Shown here: in pieces, positions 1 through 6,261 of the stretch
Position numbering within the stretch: the stretch's first letter is position 1
How the letters are laid out: each line of letters starts with the position of its first letter
Source of the DNA: Bacteroidales bacterium UBA1756
Lineage (GTDB): Bacteria; Bacteroidota; Bacteroidia; Bacteroidales; WCHB1-69
Direction: 5' to 3'
Length of the DNA: 9,927 nt
NCBI GenBank assembly: GCA_002314795.1
Contig: DCHI01000032.1
Coordinates: 1 to 9,927 of the forward strand
The notes under the pieces: model-generated
Told to the model about the DNA's origin: nothing
The model's database searches: none
The model's input: the letters and a program-made list of their open reading frames with translations, nothing else
Position numbers and translations under genes: made by a program

Positions 1-56
1 TGATAATCAATGAAAAACAGTTAAATGCGACGGGATGAAAAAAATGTCATTTACTA
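1..56 (+). mobile_element. 3' end of an IS4-like insertion sequence, left copy (partial)
   Basis: This segment is the inverted counterpart of 9671-9725: 54 of 56 positions match, with one A/T substitution at 26 and one A missing from an A-run. Read on the plus strand from base 3 it encodes the last residues IINEKQLNATG and then TGA at 36-38. The right-hand copy encodes IINEKQLKATG in the equivalent place, so this is the C-terminus of the same transposase, running in from outside the window. The IS end is put at about base 56, where identity with the other copy stops. The assignment to an IS4-type element comes from the right copy, which keeps a recognisable DDE segment; nothing here alone would identify the family. 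Confidence 0.7.
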
Positions 57-81
57 AGGAAAAAAACATATTTTGCCGCGT

Positions 82-121
82 CAAACTGTAACAGCTTACC
101 CCTTTTTACTGTAACAGTTTG
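82..121. repeat. Paired CTGTAACAG sites forming an imperfect 13-bp inverted repeat
   Basis: CTGTAACAG occurs at 86-94 and again at 109-117, exactly 23 bases apart, inside two 23-bp tandem units (85-107 and 108-130, 19 of 23 identical). Because CTGTnACAG is itself a dyad, the arms CAAACTGTAACAG (82-94) and CTGTAACAGTTTG (109-121) also pair as an inverted repeat with one mismatch. This could be an operator pair, a hairpin, or debris next to the IS end. It lies about 115 bases upstream of the -7 box of the DUF975 gene. Function is not known. Confidence 0.4.
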
Positions 122-236
122 CCGTTTTTTACAACTTATCATCATCAGCGGCTGGCTGTTCAATTGGCTGATGTGATTTGTACTTAGTGAATCATTTTTT
201 TTTTAAGAATAACGGGAAGTTTTGCACAGATTTTCT

Positions 237-245
237 TATTTTTGC
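237..245 (+). promoter_or_regulatory. Bacteroidetes-type -7 box for the DUF975 gene
   Basis: TATTTTTGC fits the TAnnTTTGC -7 consensus of Bacteroidota sigma-ABfr promoters. It lies 25 bases upstream of the ATG at 271, leaving a short leader. No well-spaced TTTG -33 box is visible; a TTTG at 221-224 is too close. Confidence 0.55.
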
Positions 246-270
246 CGCATTAACTTTAAATTTTTACAAT

Positions 271-948
271 ATGAAAACAAATAAGGAAATCAGAATGTCT
301 GCACGGCAGGAACTTACAAATTATTGGGGCGATGCCGTCTTAGCTACTTTTGTCTATTATGTAATTGCATATTCTTGCAACATTCCGAGCGCGTTGACTC
401 GGTTTCTCTCACTTAAGTGGCAAATGTATGGCAGCAATGTGTCGCTATTGTTAAGCATTTTGGTCGTTCTGCCGTTAGTTTTTGGCTTTCAACTTGCCTT
501 TTTGCATTTTGTTCGTGGTGACAAGGAAGATATGATTTCACAAATCTTTGGCGGTTTCAAAACGTATGGACGTGCCATTGCCGTGCAATTGCTGCAAGGA
601 ATTTTTATCTTCCTGTGGTGTCTGTTGCTGATTATTCCGGGTATTATCAAATTCTTTTCGTATGCAATGACCATTTATATTGCCAAAGATCATCCGGAAT
701 TGGGCGCGAACGAATGTATCGACCGCAGCATTGAAATGATGAGAGGCCACAAGACCCAATTATTCCTTATGTTTTTGGGATTTTTCGGTTTAGCGATTTT
801 GTGTGTTTTCACTCTGGGCATCGCTTTTTTGTGGCTAATTCCGTACATTCAGGTATGTTTGGCGACGTTTTATGAAAACCTGAAGCTTGAAGAAGGGGTG
901 GACGTTTACGAAAAAGAGGAAAGTGATATCGATATGGTTATCGAATAA
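271..948 (+). CDS. DUF975 family integral membrane protein
   Basis: The 225-residue product is very hydrophobic and matches the DUF975 family (PF06161), whose molecular role is not established. From the Met chosen here it starts MKTNKEIRMSARQEL, the usual cytoplasmic opening of the family, followed by about six membrane segments: roughly residues 16-36, 58-80, two closely spaced ones near 105-145 around the motif LLIIPGIIKF, and two more between about 165 and 205. Between them are a polar GGFKTYGR loop and a stretch with ELGANECIDRSIEMMRGHK, a segment usual in the family. The C-terminal tail is acidic. The open frame extends upstream to 178, but those residues are not family-like and would lie over the promoter at 237-245, so 271 is the likelier start. 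Transcribed alone; its nearest neighbour starts 164 bases downstream with its own promoter. Confidence 0.85.
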   Translation: MKTNKEIRMSARQELTNYWGDAVLATFVYYVIAYSCNIPSALTRFLSLKWQMYGSNVSLLLSILVVLPLVFGFQLAFLHFVRGDKEDMISQIFGGFKTYGRAIAVQLLQGIFIFLWCLLLIIPGIIKFFSYAMTIYIAKDHPELGANECIDRSIEMMRGHKTQLFLMFLGFFGLAILCVFTLGIAFLWLIPYIQVCLATFYENLKLEEGVDVYEKEESDIDMVIE

Positions 949-1016
949 GGATGAGGCATCGGTAGCAACCAGCATTTTGGGGGTTCTACTTATGCGCGAC
1001 CTGCAATAAAATATTG

Positions 1017-1024
1017 TACCTTTG
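1017..1024 (+). promoter_or_regulatory. -7 box for the type IX secreted protein gene
   Basis: TACCTTTG, followed by C, matches TAnnTTTGC. Transcription should start about 5-10 bases downstream, which would place the hairpin at 1032-1074 at the very 5' end of the mRNA. No clear -33 TTTG at the usual distance is seen. Confidence 0.6.
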
Positions 1025-1031
1025 CCGCCTT

Positions 1032-1074
1032 GTAATTCCATTTGTTTTCTTAATAAGAAAATAGATGGAATTAC
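1032..1074 (+). promoter_or_regulatory. Long 5'-leader hairpin ahead of the secreted protein
   Basis: The arms GTAATTCCAT (1032-1041) and ATGGAATTAC (1065-1074) pair perfectly, and pairing continues inward through TTTTCTT/AAGAAAA to a 3-base loop (AAT, 1052-1054). The result is a 20-bp stem with two G-U wobbles at 1042/1064 and 1044/1062. It sits directly after the -7 box and 38 bases before the ATG at 1113, in an AT-rich leader. There is no U-run after it, so it is unlike an ordinary intrinsic terminator. A 5' mRNA-stabilising stem or a regulator binding site are the likeliest roles; this is inference. Confidence 0.6.
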
Positions 1075-1112
1075 TTTTGTATAAATGAATTAATATTTTA
1101 TAAATTTCTTGT

Positions 1113-3299
1113 ATGAAAAAACTTTTTGCGTCATTTCTTCTCGCATTCTTACTTTTTGCCACCTCCTTTGCACAAGTGAATCCGCCCGCGTTGTACTCAC
1201 CGGCGGATGGTACCGTGTTTTCCAGCAGTGTGCGACCGGAACTGCGAATCACCCAAGCTACCAATGCCGCTTACTACTGGGTTCAATGGAGTACAGACTC
1301 CACGTTTCAAACGCACGATGACTACACGATGAGTCGCTCCTATACGGCACTGAATGTCAGCGGGTTGAAATTCAATACAACCTACTACTGGCGCGTATTC
1401 TCCATCACGACCAACTTTGCCGACACCTCCGTGGCCTCCGAAGTGAGAAGCTTCACCACCTGCAATGCCCCCACACTGTCCTCCCCGTCCGATGGAACCA
1501 TTTACACTACCATCATCAGTCCGTTGGTGAGCTGCAACAGTGTGACTGGAGCGGGCCACTACATTTTAGAGTGGGACACCGTGCCGACGTTCGACTCTCC
1601 GCGCTTTCGTACCTATTCTATGACGGGTACGAGCGTGACAATCAATGGATTAGAGTTTAATACCCGCTATTACTGGCGTGTCGCCGCCACCAACAGCAAC
1701 GATAGTGACACCTCCGCTTGGTCGGATGTTTGGAGTTTCACCACGATGAACCAGCCCACGCTGTCGAGCCCGTACAATGCAAGCACCTCCGTGGCATTGA
1801 GCACCTCGCTCTACTGCAACAGTGTCTCGTCGGTGGGACATTATATTATGGAGTGGGACACGGTGCAGACCTTTGACTCACCGCTACGCGGAACGGCCTC
1901 ATCCACAAGCAGGTCCGTTAACGCCAGCAACTTGCAGATGGGAACGCTTTATTACTGGCACACCCGCATCACAAACTCCAATGACTCAGACACTTCCGCT
2001 TGGTCGGATACGTGGCATTTTACAACCATCGGTGGCACGCCCACACTCTCTTCCCCTTTCAATAACGGCACCAACGTAGCTTTGCGGCCGACCCTCCATT
2101 GGAACAGCGTTTCGAATATCAACAGTTACGAATATGAGTGCGACGTCACCCCGGAATTCAACTCTCCGGAGAAACAGACTGGAAGTATCGCTGCGGGAAC
2201 GACGAGCGTGAAATTGAATGTATTGCGCTATAACACAGTGTATTACTGGCGTATTCGCGTCCACGTCGGCAGCCAGGTTTCGGCTTGGTCGAGTGTTTGG
2301 AACTTTACCACAATTAGAACCGTTTCGTTGGTGTTACCCTACAACAACTCTACGGGGTACGCTACGACGTTATCATTGTACTGGAATGATATCAATGATG
2401 GGAATTCGTATGAGTATCAATATGATACGTGCAACACTTTCAATTCCCCGAGTTTAGTTGCTGGCACCGAACCGATTGGCACGGAGCAGACCACTATTTC
2501 AGGTTTGCACGCTGGCACGACCTACTACTGGCGCGTGCGTCAAATCAGCGATGTCGATACTTCCGACTGGAGCGAAGTGTGGAATTTCACGACACAGTTT
2601 GAAACCATCTATACTGAATTTTCTGCAATTAGCTGTGATTCATATACTTGGAATAACCGAACCTACACTTCTTCTGGCGATTACGTTCAGACTTTTGTTG
2701 CTCAAAACCAAGCGGATTCCGTCGTGACGTTGCATTTAACCATTCACCAATCTGTCTCCACTGACTTTTCCGATTCTGCTTGCGAGACCTATACTTGGAA
2801 CGATGAAACCTACAATCAATCAGGTGATTATACGCAAACCTTCGCAGCGGCAAACGGCTGCGACTCCATCGTGACGTTGCATTTGACGATTAACGAAAAT
2901 GTAATCGAGGAAATCACCCAAACGGCGGAAGGAAGTTACGAGTGGAATGGCACGGTCTACACCGAAAGTGGCGACTACACGTGGACGGGCACAACCGCCG
3001 CCGGATGTGACAGCACTGTTATTCTGCATCTTACCATCACGACAGGTATTGCCAATTACAGTGACGGAAAGGCCATCAAGGTTTGGCCCAATCCCGCGAA
3101 ATCCGTTGTCAATGTAGAGTGCGGCATCGAAAATGCGGAGGTGCAGCTGTTTGATATGACGGGCCGCCGCGTTTTGTCAACGGCAGTTGTTGGCGACATC
3201 ACCGCAGTGAATGTCAGCACGCTCGCTCTTGGCATTTACGTCTTGCACATCGTGGCGGACGGCAAGAGCGTCGGAACGGCGAAAGTGATTGTTAATTAA
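1113..3299 (+). CDS. Secreted FnIII-like repeat protein with type IX sorting domain
   Basis: This 728-residue protein begins with a signal peptide (residues 1-20, MKKLFASFLL... ending FAQ). Five fibronectin-III-like units of about 95 residues follow, near 22-116, 117-211, 212-305, 306-400 and 401-494. Each opens with P-x-L-x-S/L-P-x-(D/N) and ends with TTYYWRV...W(S)...W-x-FTT. Next come three 49-53-residue repeats (about 495-645) of the type C-D-S-Y-T-W-N...SGDYTQTF...GCDSIVTLHLTI. The last 83 residues form a type A sorting domain: IKVWPNPAKSVVNVE, then LFDMTGRRVL, ALGIYVLHI and a final KVIVN. Such proteins cross the outer membrane by the type IX system, lose the domain and are released or attached to surface lipopolysaccharide. 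There is no catalytic domain, so adhesion or surface binding is the best guess. The ATG at 1113 gives a full signal peptide. A promoter, a leader hairpin and a terminator make this a single-gene unit. Confidence 0.9.
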   Translation: MKKLFASFLLAFLLFATSFAQVNPPALYSPADGTVFSSSVRPELRITQATNAAYYWVQWSTDSTFQTHDDYTMSRSYTALNVSGLKFNTTYYWRVFSITTNFADTSVASEVRSFTTCNAPTLSSPSDGTIYTTIISPLVSCNSVTGAGHYILEWDTVPTFDSPRFRTYSMTGTSVTINGLEFNTRYYWRVAATNSNDSDTSAWSDVWSFTTMNQPTLSSPYNASTSVALSTSLYCNSVSSVGHYIMEWDTVQTFDSPLRGTASSTSRSVNASNLQMGTLYYWHTRITNSNDSDTSAWSDTWHFTTIGGTPTLSSPFNNGTNVALRPTLHWNSVSNINSYEYECDVTPEFNSPEKQTGSIAAGTTSVKLNVLRYNTVYYWRIRVHVGSQVSAWSSVWNFTTIRTVSLVLPYNNSTGYATTLSLYWNDINDGNSYEYQYDTCNTFNSPSLVAGTEPIGTEQTTISGLHAGTTYYWRVRQISDVDTSDWSEVWNFTTQFETIYTEFSAISCDSYTWNNRTYTSSGDYVQTFVAQNQADSVVTLHLTIHQSVSTDFSDSACETYTWNDETYNQSGDYTQTFAAANGCDSIVTLHLTINENVIEEITQTAEGSYEWNGTVYTESGDYTWTGTTAAGCDSTVILHLTITTGIANYSDGKAIKVWPNPAKSVVNVECGIENAEVQLFDMTGRRVLSTAVVGDITAVNVSTLALGIYVLHIVADGKSVGTAKVIVN

Positions 3300-3327
3300 C
3301 AATTTGCAATTTACAATTTACAATTGA
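3300..3327 (+). repeat. Heptamer tandem repeat (CAATTTR x4)
   Basis: Four consecutive 7-base units directly after the stop codon: CAATTTG, CAATTTA, CAATTTA and CAATTGA. A related short-period motif (TTTTCAA twice) occurs at 4863-4876 after IS copy A. Such low-complexity tracts are common between genes in this group and are probably slippage products. Confidence 0.6.
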
Positions 3328-3350
3328 TTGGTTATTAGTAAGATAAGAGG

Positions 3351-3383
3351 GACGTAGCAAATGGGCTGCGTCTTTCTTTTTTT
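3351..3383 (+). terminator. Intrinsic terminator of the secreted protein gene
   Basis: Stem GACGTAGC (3351-3358) pairs with GCTGCGTC (3365-3372) over 8 bp with one G-U pair around a 6-base loop, followed by TTTCTTTTTTT (3373-3383). It lies 51 bases after the stop at 3299 and fits a rho-independent terminator on the plus strand. Confidence 0.8.
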
Positions 3384-3457
3384 GGGGGAGGATGATTAGG
3401 AAATGGCTTGAGGGTGATGAAAGTTTCGAATGGAATTTACATATCATTCATTTTTTG

Positions 3458-3465
3458 TACTTTTG
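3458..3465 (+). promoter_or_regulatory. -7 box for the MNT nucleotidyltransferase gene
   Basis: TACTTTTG, followed by C, matches TAnnTTTGC and ends 21 bases before the ATG at 3487. It shows that the MNT gene is transcribed separately from the upstream gene, whose terminator is at 3351-3383. Confidence 0.6.
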
Positions 3466-3486
3466 CGGCTGTGAAAAATTTGTTTT

Positions 3487-3798
3487 ATGAAAATTAATCC
3501 TCAATTTGAATCACATCTTGATGTTGTAATAGAAATCCTAAAGCAGCACAAAGTCAAAAGTGCCTATCTGTTTGGTTCTGTCCTCACAGACCGATTCAAT
3601 GACGAAAGTGATGTGGATTTTTTAGTGAATTATAAACCATTTGATGATCCTGTAAAATTTGGAGATAATATTTGGAGTCTTCGTTTCGCTTTAGAAGATC
3701 AGTTGCATCGCGACATTGACCTTTTAAATGAAGCGAATTTAAAAAATCCATATCTCATTCAAGAGGTGAATGAAACAAAATACAAAATTTATGGATAG
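3487..3798 (+). CDS. mntA: MNT-domain nucleotidyltransferase (MntA-like antitoxin)
   Basis: The 103-residue product is a minimal nucleotidyltransferase of the HEPN-MNT (type VII) toxin-antitoxin class. The active-site pattern is complete: LFGS at residues 28-31, the paired acids of SDVDFLV (D42 and D44), and a third Asp in RDIDLL (D78). In studied members, MntA adenylylates its HEPN RNase partner HepT on a tyrosine near the active site and so silences it, using ATP. The length and the ending (YLIQEVNETKYKIYG) are normal, so this gene appears intact. The partner that should follow is only a fragment (3799-3936), so the protein may now be an orphan antitoxin that could act on HepT toxins elsewhere. 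The family is clear; the present-day role is inferred. Confidence 0.8.
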   Translation: MKINPQFESHLDVVIEILKQHKVKSAYLFGSVLTDRFNDESDVDFLVNYKPFDDPVKFGDNIWSLRFALEDQLHRDIDLLNEANLKNPYLIQEVNETKYKIYG

Positions 3799-3936
3799 AG
3801 CGGTATTAAAATTGTCAATACACGCAATCGAATCATCCGTGGTTATGATGACATTGATAACATTGAAATTTGGAATATCATTATCAACAACCTTCCCGTT
3901 CTACAAAAAGAAGTTGTATCACTTTTAAATTCCTGA
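3799..3936 (+). pseudogene. HepT (HEPN/DUF86) toxin remnant, C-terminal third only
   Basis: Immediately after the MNT stop (TAG 3796-3798), and in the same frame, the sequence reads SGIKIVNTRNRIIRGYDDID, then IWNIIINNLPVLQKEV, ending at TGA 3934-3936. This is the C-terminal part of DUF86/HepT, which normally runs RNxxIHGYDxID...W...LPxLxxE. About 45 residues remain of a usual 110-115. The N-terminal helices and any start codon are missing. In addition, the catalytic motif R-x4-6-H has Arg where His is expected (IIRGYD instead of IIHGYD). No active toxin can come from this copy. The family call rests on this short motif. Confidence 0.65.
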
Positions 3937-4080
3937 AAGAAAATCAACCGTGATGTGGATTTGGTAGAAGAAGGCACGTTGCTTCCGTTTGCCGTTCAAT
4001 CAGCCAACCGAGATAAAATTTTGATTTATGAGATAGCCAGTTAGGGTGAGTATTGGGAATACATTGCGGAGATGGAGTAA
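3937..4080 (+). pseudogene. Second MNT gene remnant, C-terminal end
   Basis: Again in the same frame, after the TGA at 3934-3936, the translation is KKINRDVDLVEEGTLLPF, then SANRDKILIYE and IAS, to TAG 4042-4044. This closely follows the end of many MntA proteins (VDLVEEG...LIYER), including the third catalytic Asp of the DVDLV motif. The GS and DxD motifs are absent. Twelve further codons (GEYWEYIAEME) run to TAA at 4078-4080; I cannot assign them. Its ending differs from that of the intact gene at 3487, so it derives from a different MNT gene, suggesting that two HEPN-MNT modules once lay in tandem here and collapsed by deletion. Confidence 0.6.
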
Positions 4081-4114
4081 TGCGAAATTAAGAATCGAGC
4101 ATTGAAAAAATCAC

Positions 4115-4123
4115 TATTTTTGC
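4115..4123 (+). promoter_or_regulatory. Orphan -7 box upstream of IS copy A
   Basis: TATTTTTGC matches TAnnTTTGC, but it is followed after 41 bases by the terminal repeat of the IS relic and not by a gene. It may be the promoter of a gene displaced or destroyed by the insertion. Confidence 0.4.
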
Positions 4124-4230
4124 GCCTTGCAAAATTTGACAAAAGAAATCACATCATATTACTATCCTGACTTTGACACATATTTTTTGTAATATTTTTT
4201 AAATCATTGAATATTAGTTTGTTGTAAATT

Positions 4231-4259
4231 TTTGCGACCCCCAATCCGGGGGGCGCAAA
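4231..4259 (+). repeat. G/C-rich hairpin at the left end of IS copy A
   Basis: TTTGCG (4231-4236) pairs with CGCAAA (4254-4259), and the inner C5 and G6 runs extend this to a 12-bp stem with one A/G mismatch around the loop AATCC. The left arm is also one arm of the inner inverted repeat of the element, so the same bases can pair locally or with the far end (4766-4780). In other insertion sequences, hairpins at this position block read-through transcription into the transposase gene; a similar role is plausible here. Confidence 0.6.
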
Positions 4260-4270
4260 GCCGTTTTTTG

Positions 4271-4279
4271 TATTTTTGC
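4271..4279 (+). promoter_or_regulatory. Internal -7 box of the IS transposase gene
   Basis: TATTTTTGC lies just upstream of the transposase N-terminal codons (from 4283) and just after the hairpin at 4231-4259. It would give a nearly leaderless transcript. Confidence 0.4.
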
Positions 4280-4282
4280 GTT

Positions 4283-4709
4283 ATTTTTGTCAAAAAGAAA
4301 CCCAACAGATCTGGGAGCGCAACCGTTACGGTTGCCTGCAAAGTTCAAAAGAAGGTGAAATTTGATGAAGCAGCTCGCAGGCAGGAAGAGGAAGCCATCA
4401 CTGCTGCCAAAAATTTCCTTTCCAGCATAAATAGTGTCACACTTGACGCGCCGAAACAAATTCTCGGTAAAGAGTTTGACAGGATTGGTTTCGGAGCAAT
4501 AGATGACGACATCTTCCGCAGTCTCGTCATCGCACGCCTGTCGTGAAAGAGTTCGTGGGTAGATACGGGCTTGAGGACTTCGTCGTCGTGGCGGATTCGG
4601 GAATGATGAGCGATGCCAATGTCGCAGAGTTGGAGTGGAATGGCATTCAATACATCATAGGTGCGAGAATAAAGAACCTGTCTCAACTGGAGAAGGAGTG
4701 GATGCTGTC
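4283..4709 (+). pseudogene. IS1634-like transposase, multiply deleted (copy A)
   Basis: The fragment opens with FVKKKPNRSGSATVTV, the usual N-terminus of IS1634 transposases, but the first codon is ATT where ATG is expected. After VQKKVK it jumps to FDEAARRQEEEAITAA and runs through FDRIGFGAIDDDIFRSLVIARLS to a stop at 4544-4546. A second frame resumes at once with KEFVGRYGLEDFVVVADSGMM, then NGIQYIIGARIKNLSQLEKE. In intact relatives about 130 residues, including the first catalytic Asp, lie between ARL and the DFVVVADSG block. The gene has therefore lost an N-terminal piece, the core of the catalytic domain and, after 4709, the C-terminus. It cannot make an active transposase. The codons after 4709 (to about 4890) do not look like this family. 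Confidence 0.75.
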
Positions 4710-4910
4710 GTGGGAGACCTTACACCCAGACAGAAACTCTTGCTCCCTCTATTTGATGAGGAATTTTGGGGGTCGCAAAAGTGGTCTGAGAATCAATGTA
4801 TTAGTGAATTGTCACGAAAAAGTGTCAAAGTCAGGAAAAATTGTCCGCGAGGAAAATTTCAGTTTTCAATTTTCAATTCACCAGTGCCCATAAAATGCAC
4901 ACCCTCGCCC

Positions 4911-4919
4911 TATCTTTGC
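4911..4919 (+). promoter_or_regulatory. -7 box for the gene at 5035
   Basis: TATCTTTGC matches TAnnTTTGC and lies 115 bases upstream of the ATG at 5035. The stretch 4837-5034 otherwise shows only short TTTTCAA repeats (4863-4876) and no gene that I can support. Confidence 0.5.
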
Positions 4920-5034
4920 CACCAAAAGTTAATCCCACGCCTCGGATTTTGCTTGTCGGACTTCGGCAGAATAGGGGAAGGGAGCAGAAATTAAACCAAA
5001 ATACATTAGGAAGTCCGCTGTAAATTAAATAGTT

Positions 5035-6111
5035 ATGGAAAATATTAAATTTGAAGATCCCCGCACGGGAGTGAGTCTTACCGGTAAACAAACCTTGCTT
5101 TTCTGCGCCCGCCACGGCTTTAACATTCCCCGCGATGTGGTTGGCCGCATCCTGTACTCCGATGTCGTCAATGGCTTCACGGATGATGTGACGGAAAATT
5201 TTTCCTTGTACAATTTGCTGGAAGATGCGGAATCGTATCTTAAAGCCATTGAATCAATGGGTTACGCCGATATCGTAAATGAATTCGTCACCATAGATAG
5301 GGATGCGCGCGCGACTATGGAAGAGGCGACCGACCCGAGCACACGCGGCCTCGTGTTTTGCAGTTTACTCCCGCAAAAGTATCTTGACGACGATGCGATC
5401 AACGACTTGTGCGGTTGCGATTTACATAGCATACTCTGGACAGAGGAAAATCTGGACAAATTCTGTCAGACGAACCTCGAGTGGATTGCTGCCGGCAAGC
5501 TCGTTTCGGAAATCACGGTGCGGTACGCAGAAAGCGAAGGGAAGTTTGGATATGCGCACTTTGGTGAATTTTTCTTCTTTGGGGACTGTATGTACCACCT
5601 CAGCAATGACGAGCGATATGTCGAGGACCACAATCCCGACGTGATGGAATTCGTGTTCGATGAGTTCATCAAGAGTGGCGACTTCGCGTGGAAATACTGC
5701 CACCGCGTGTTTTTCGCAGGTGTAGATACGGGGTTTTGTGACAACCGGGGCGATGAGATTTTCACGGGCGACATCATTCGTGCCAACGGCGTGCGCGGAG
5801 GCGTCGTACCCTGGCCGTTCCTGTCGACGCCCGCGGAACCTATCTATGCCGTGCTGCTGGACAACCACTGTCTGCCGCTGAACGATGCGCACAAGCCAGT
5901 AAGGGTAGGAACCATCTTTTTCCAACTGGATTTCAGCGAGACGAGCGTCAATATACGTAGCTGCTGCGCCAGTCTTGTCAATATGGGAGCGCCTTCCGAT
6001 GAAGAATTGTTGCCGATGGCGACGCACACGCCCTCATTCTATCAGGAAATAAAGAAATACAAGGCGCTGGAAACGCTGGGAATTGAGTATGCGTGGAGGA
6101 GGGAGTCGTAG
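5035..6111 (+). CDS. Uncharacterised protein with YopX-like C-terminal segment
   Basis: I do not recognise the whole 358-residue protein. It is soluble and acidic, with no signal peptide or membrane segment. The first half is helical in character and rich in acidic pairs (DVVNGFTDDVTENF, then LLEDAESYLKAIESMG, about residues 42-80). A middle part is aromatic (FGEFFFFGDCMYHL, about 178-191). Residues 233-250 read GFCDNRGDEIFTGDIIRANG, closely resembling the D-x-x-G-x-E-I-(Y/F)-x-G-D-I-(V/I) signature of YopX-fold proteins of phage and mobile-element origin, and the following 60 residues with short strands (IYAVLLDN, VRVGTIFFQL) would fit the rest of a small beta domain. YopX function is not firmly known. 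The start is the first ATG after an AT-rich leader, with a promoter at 4911. No neighbour suggests a partner. Confidence 0.65.
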   Translation: MENIKFEDPRTGVSLTGKQTLLFCARHGFNIPRDVVGRILYSDVVNGFTDDVTENFSLYNLLEDAESYLKAIESMGYADIVNEFVTIDRDARATMEEATDPSTRGLVFCSLLPQKYLDDDAINDLCGCDLHSILWTEENLDKFCQTNLEWIAAGKLVSEITVRYAESEGKFGYAHFGEFFFFGDCMYHLSNDERYVEDHNPDVMEFVFDEFIKSGDFAWKYCHRVFFAGVDTGFCDNRGDEIFTGDIIRANGVRGGVVPWPFLSTPAEPIYAVLLDNHCLPLNDAHKPVRVGTIFFQLDFSETSVNIRSCCASLVNMGAPSDEELLPMATHTPSFYQEIKKYKALETLGIEYAWRRES

Positions 6112-6261
6112 AAGATTTATTGAATTGAAAAATTGAAGTCCAGGAACGAAATTCTTCCAAAAATAATGACATTTGCGGCATCGCTTCCCCCTGATTCTGT
6201 TTTGCGGATTGCGGGTTGAAAAGCACTGAAACTAAATTATTTAACTTAAAAAACAAGACTG

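Larger units (their letters stand above)
4165..4836 (+). mobile_element. Internally deleted IS1634-like element, copy A
   Basis: The element is bounded by a perfect 15-bp inverted repeat, TCCTGACTTTGACAC at 4165-4179 and its reverse complement at 4822-4836; 18 of 20 pairs match when extended inward. Inside is a second perfect 15-bp inverted repeat, TTTTGCGACCCCCAA at 4230-4244 and its complement at 4766-4780. At 672 bases it is well under half the length of a full IS1634-type element. It holds parts of a transposase gene in two frames (see 4283-4709). From 4361 to 4709 it is colinear with copy B (8175-8523) with 6 differences in 349 bases, and the left 75 bases are also shared. No target-site duplication is visible at the outer or inner ends, so the insertion is old or rearranged. 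Confidence 0.75.

Noticed and set aside
178..270. Upstream extension of the DUF975 protein to an ATG-like start at 178
   Set aside because: The extra 31 residues are phenylalanine-rich and not family-like, and they overlap the -7 box at 237-245.
3300..3327. Heptamer tandem repeat as a CRISPR or origin iteron array
   Set aside because: Units are only 7 bases with no spacers, AT-rich, and directly follow a stop codon; slippage in low-complexity DNA explains it.
4214..4459. Minus-strand frame that recurs opposite IS copy B (8067-8273) with the same starting residues
   Set aside because: The apparent conservation only reflects that the two IS copies are near-identical DNA; the plus strand is the transposase.
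4150..4850. Target-site duplication around IS copy A
   Set aside because: The bases outside either inverted-repeat pair do not match on the two sides.
4710..4893. C-terminal codons after the shared IS segment of copy A as a real protein
   Set aside because: Neither frame resembles the IS1634 transposase end, and both run through the inverted repeats at 4766-4780 and 4822-4836.
5422..6027. Minus-strand open frame of 201 codons inside the gene at 5035-6111
   Set aside because: Antisense to a gene with a sensible start, promoter and YopX-like motif; the translation shows no recognisable domain.
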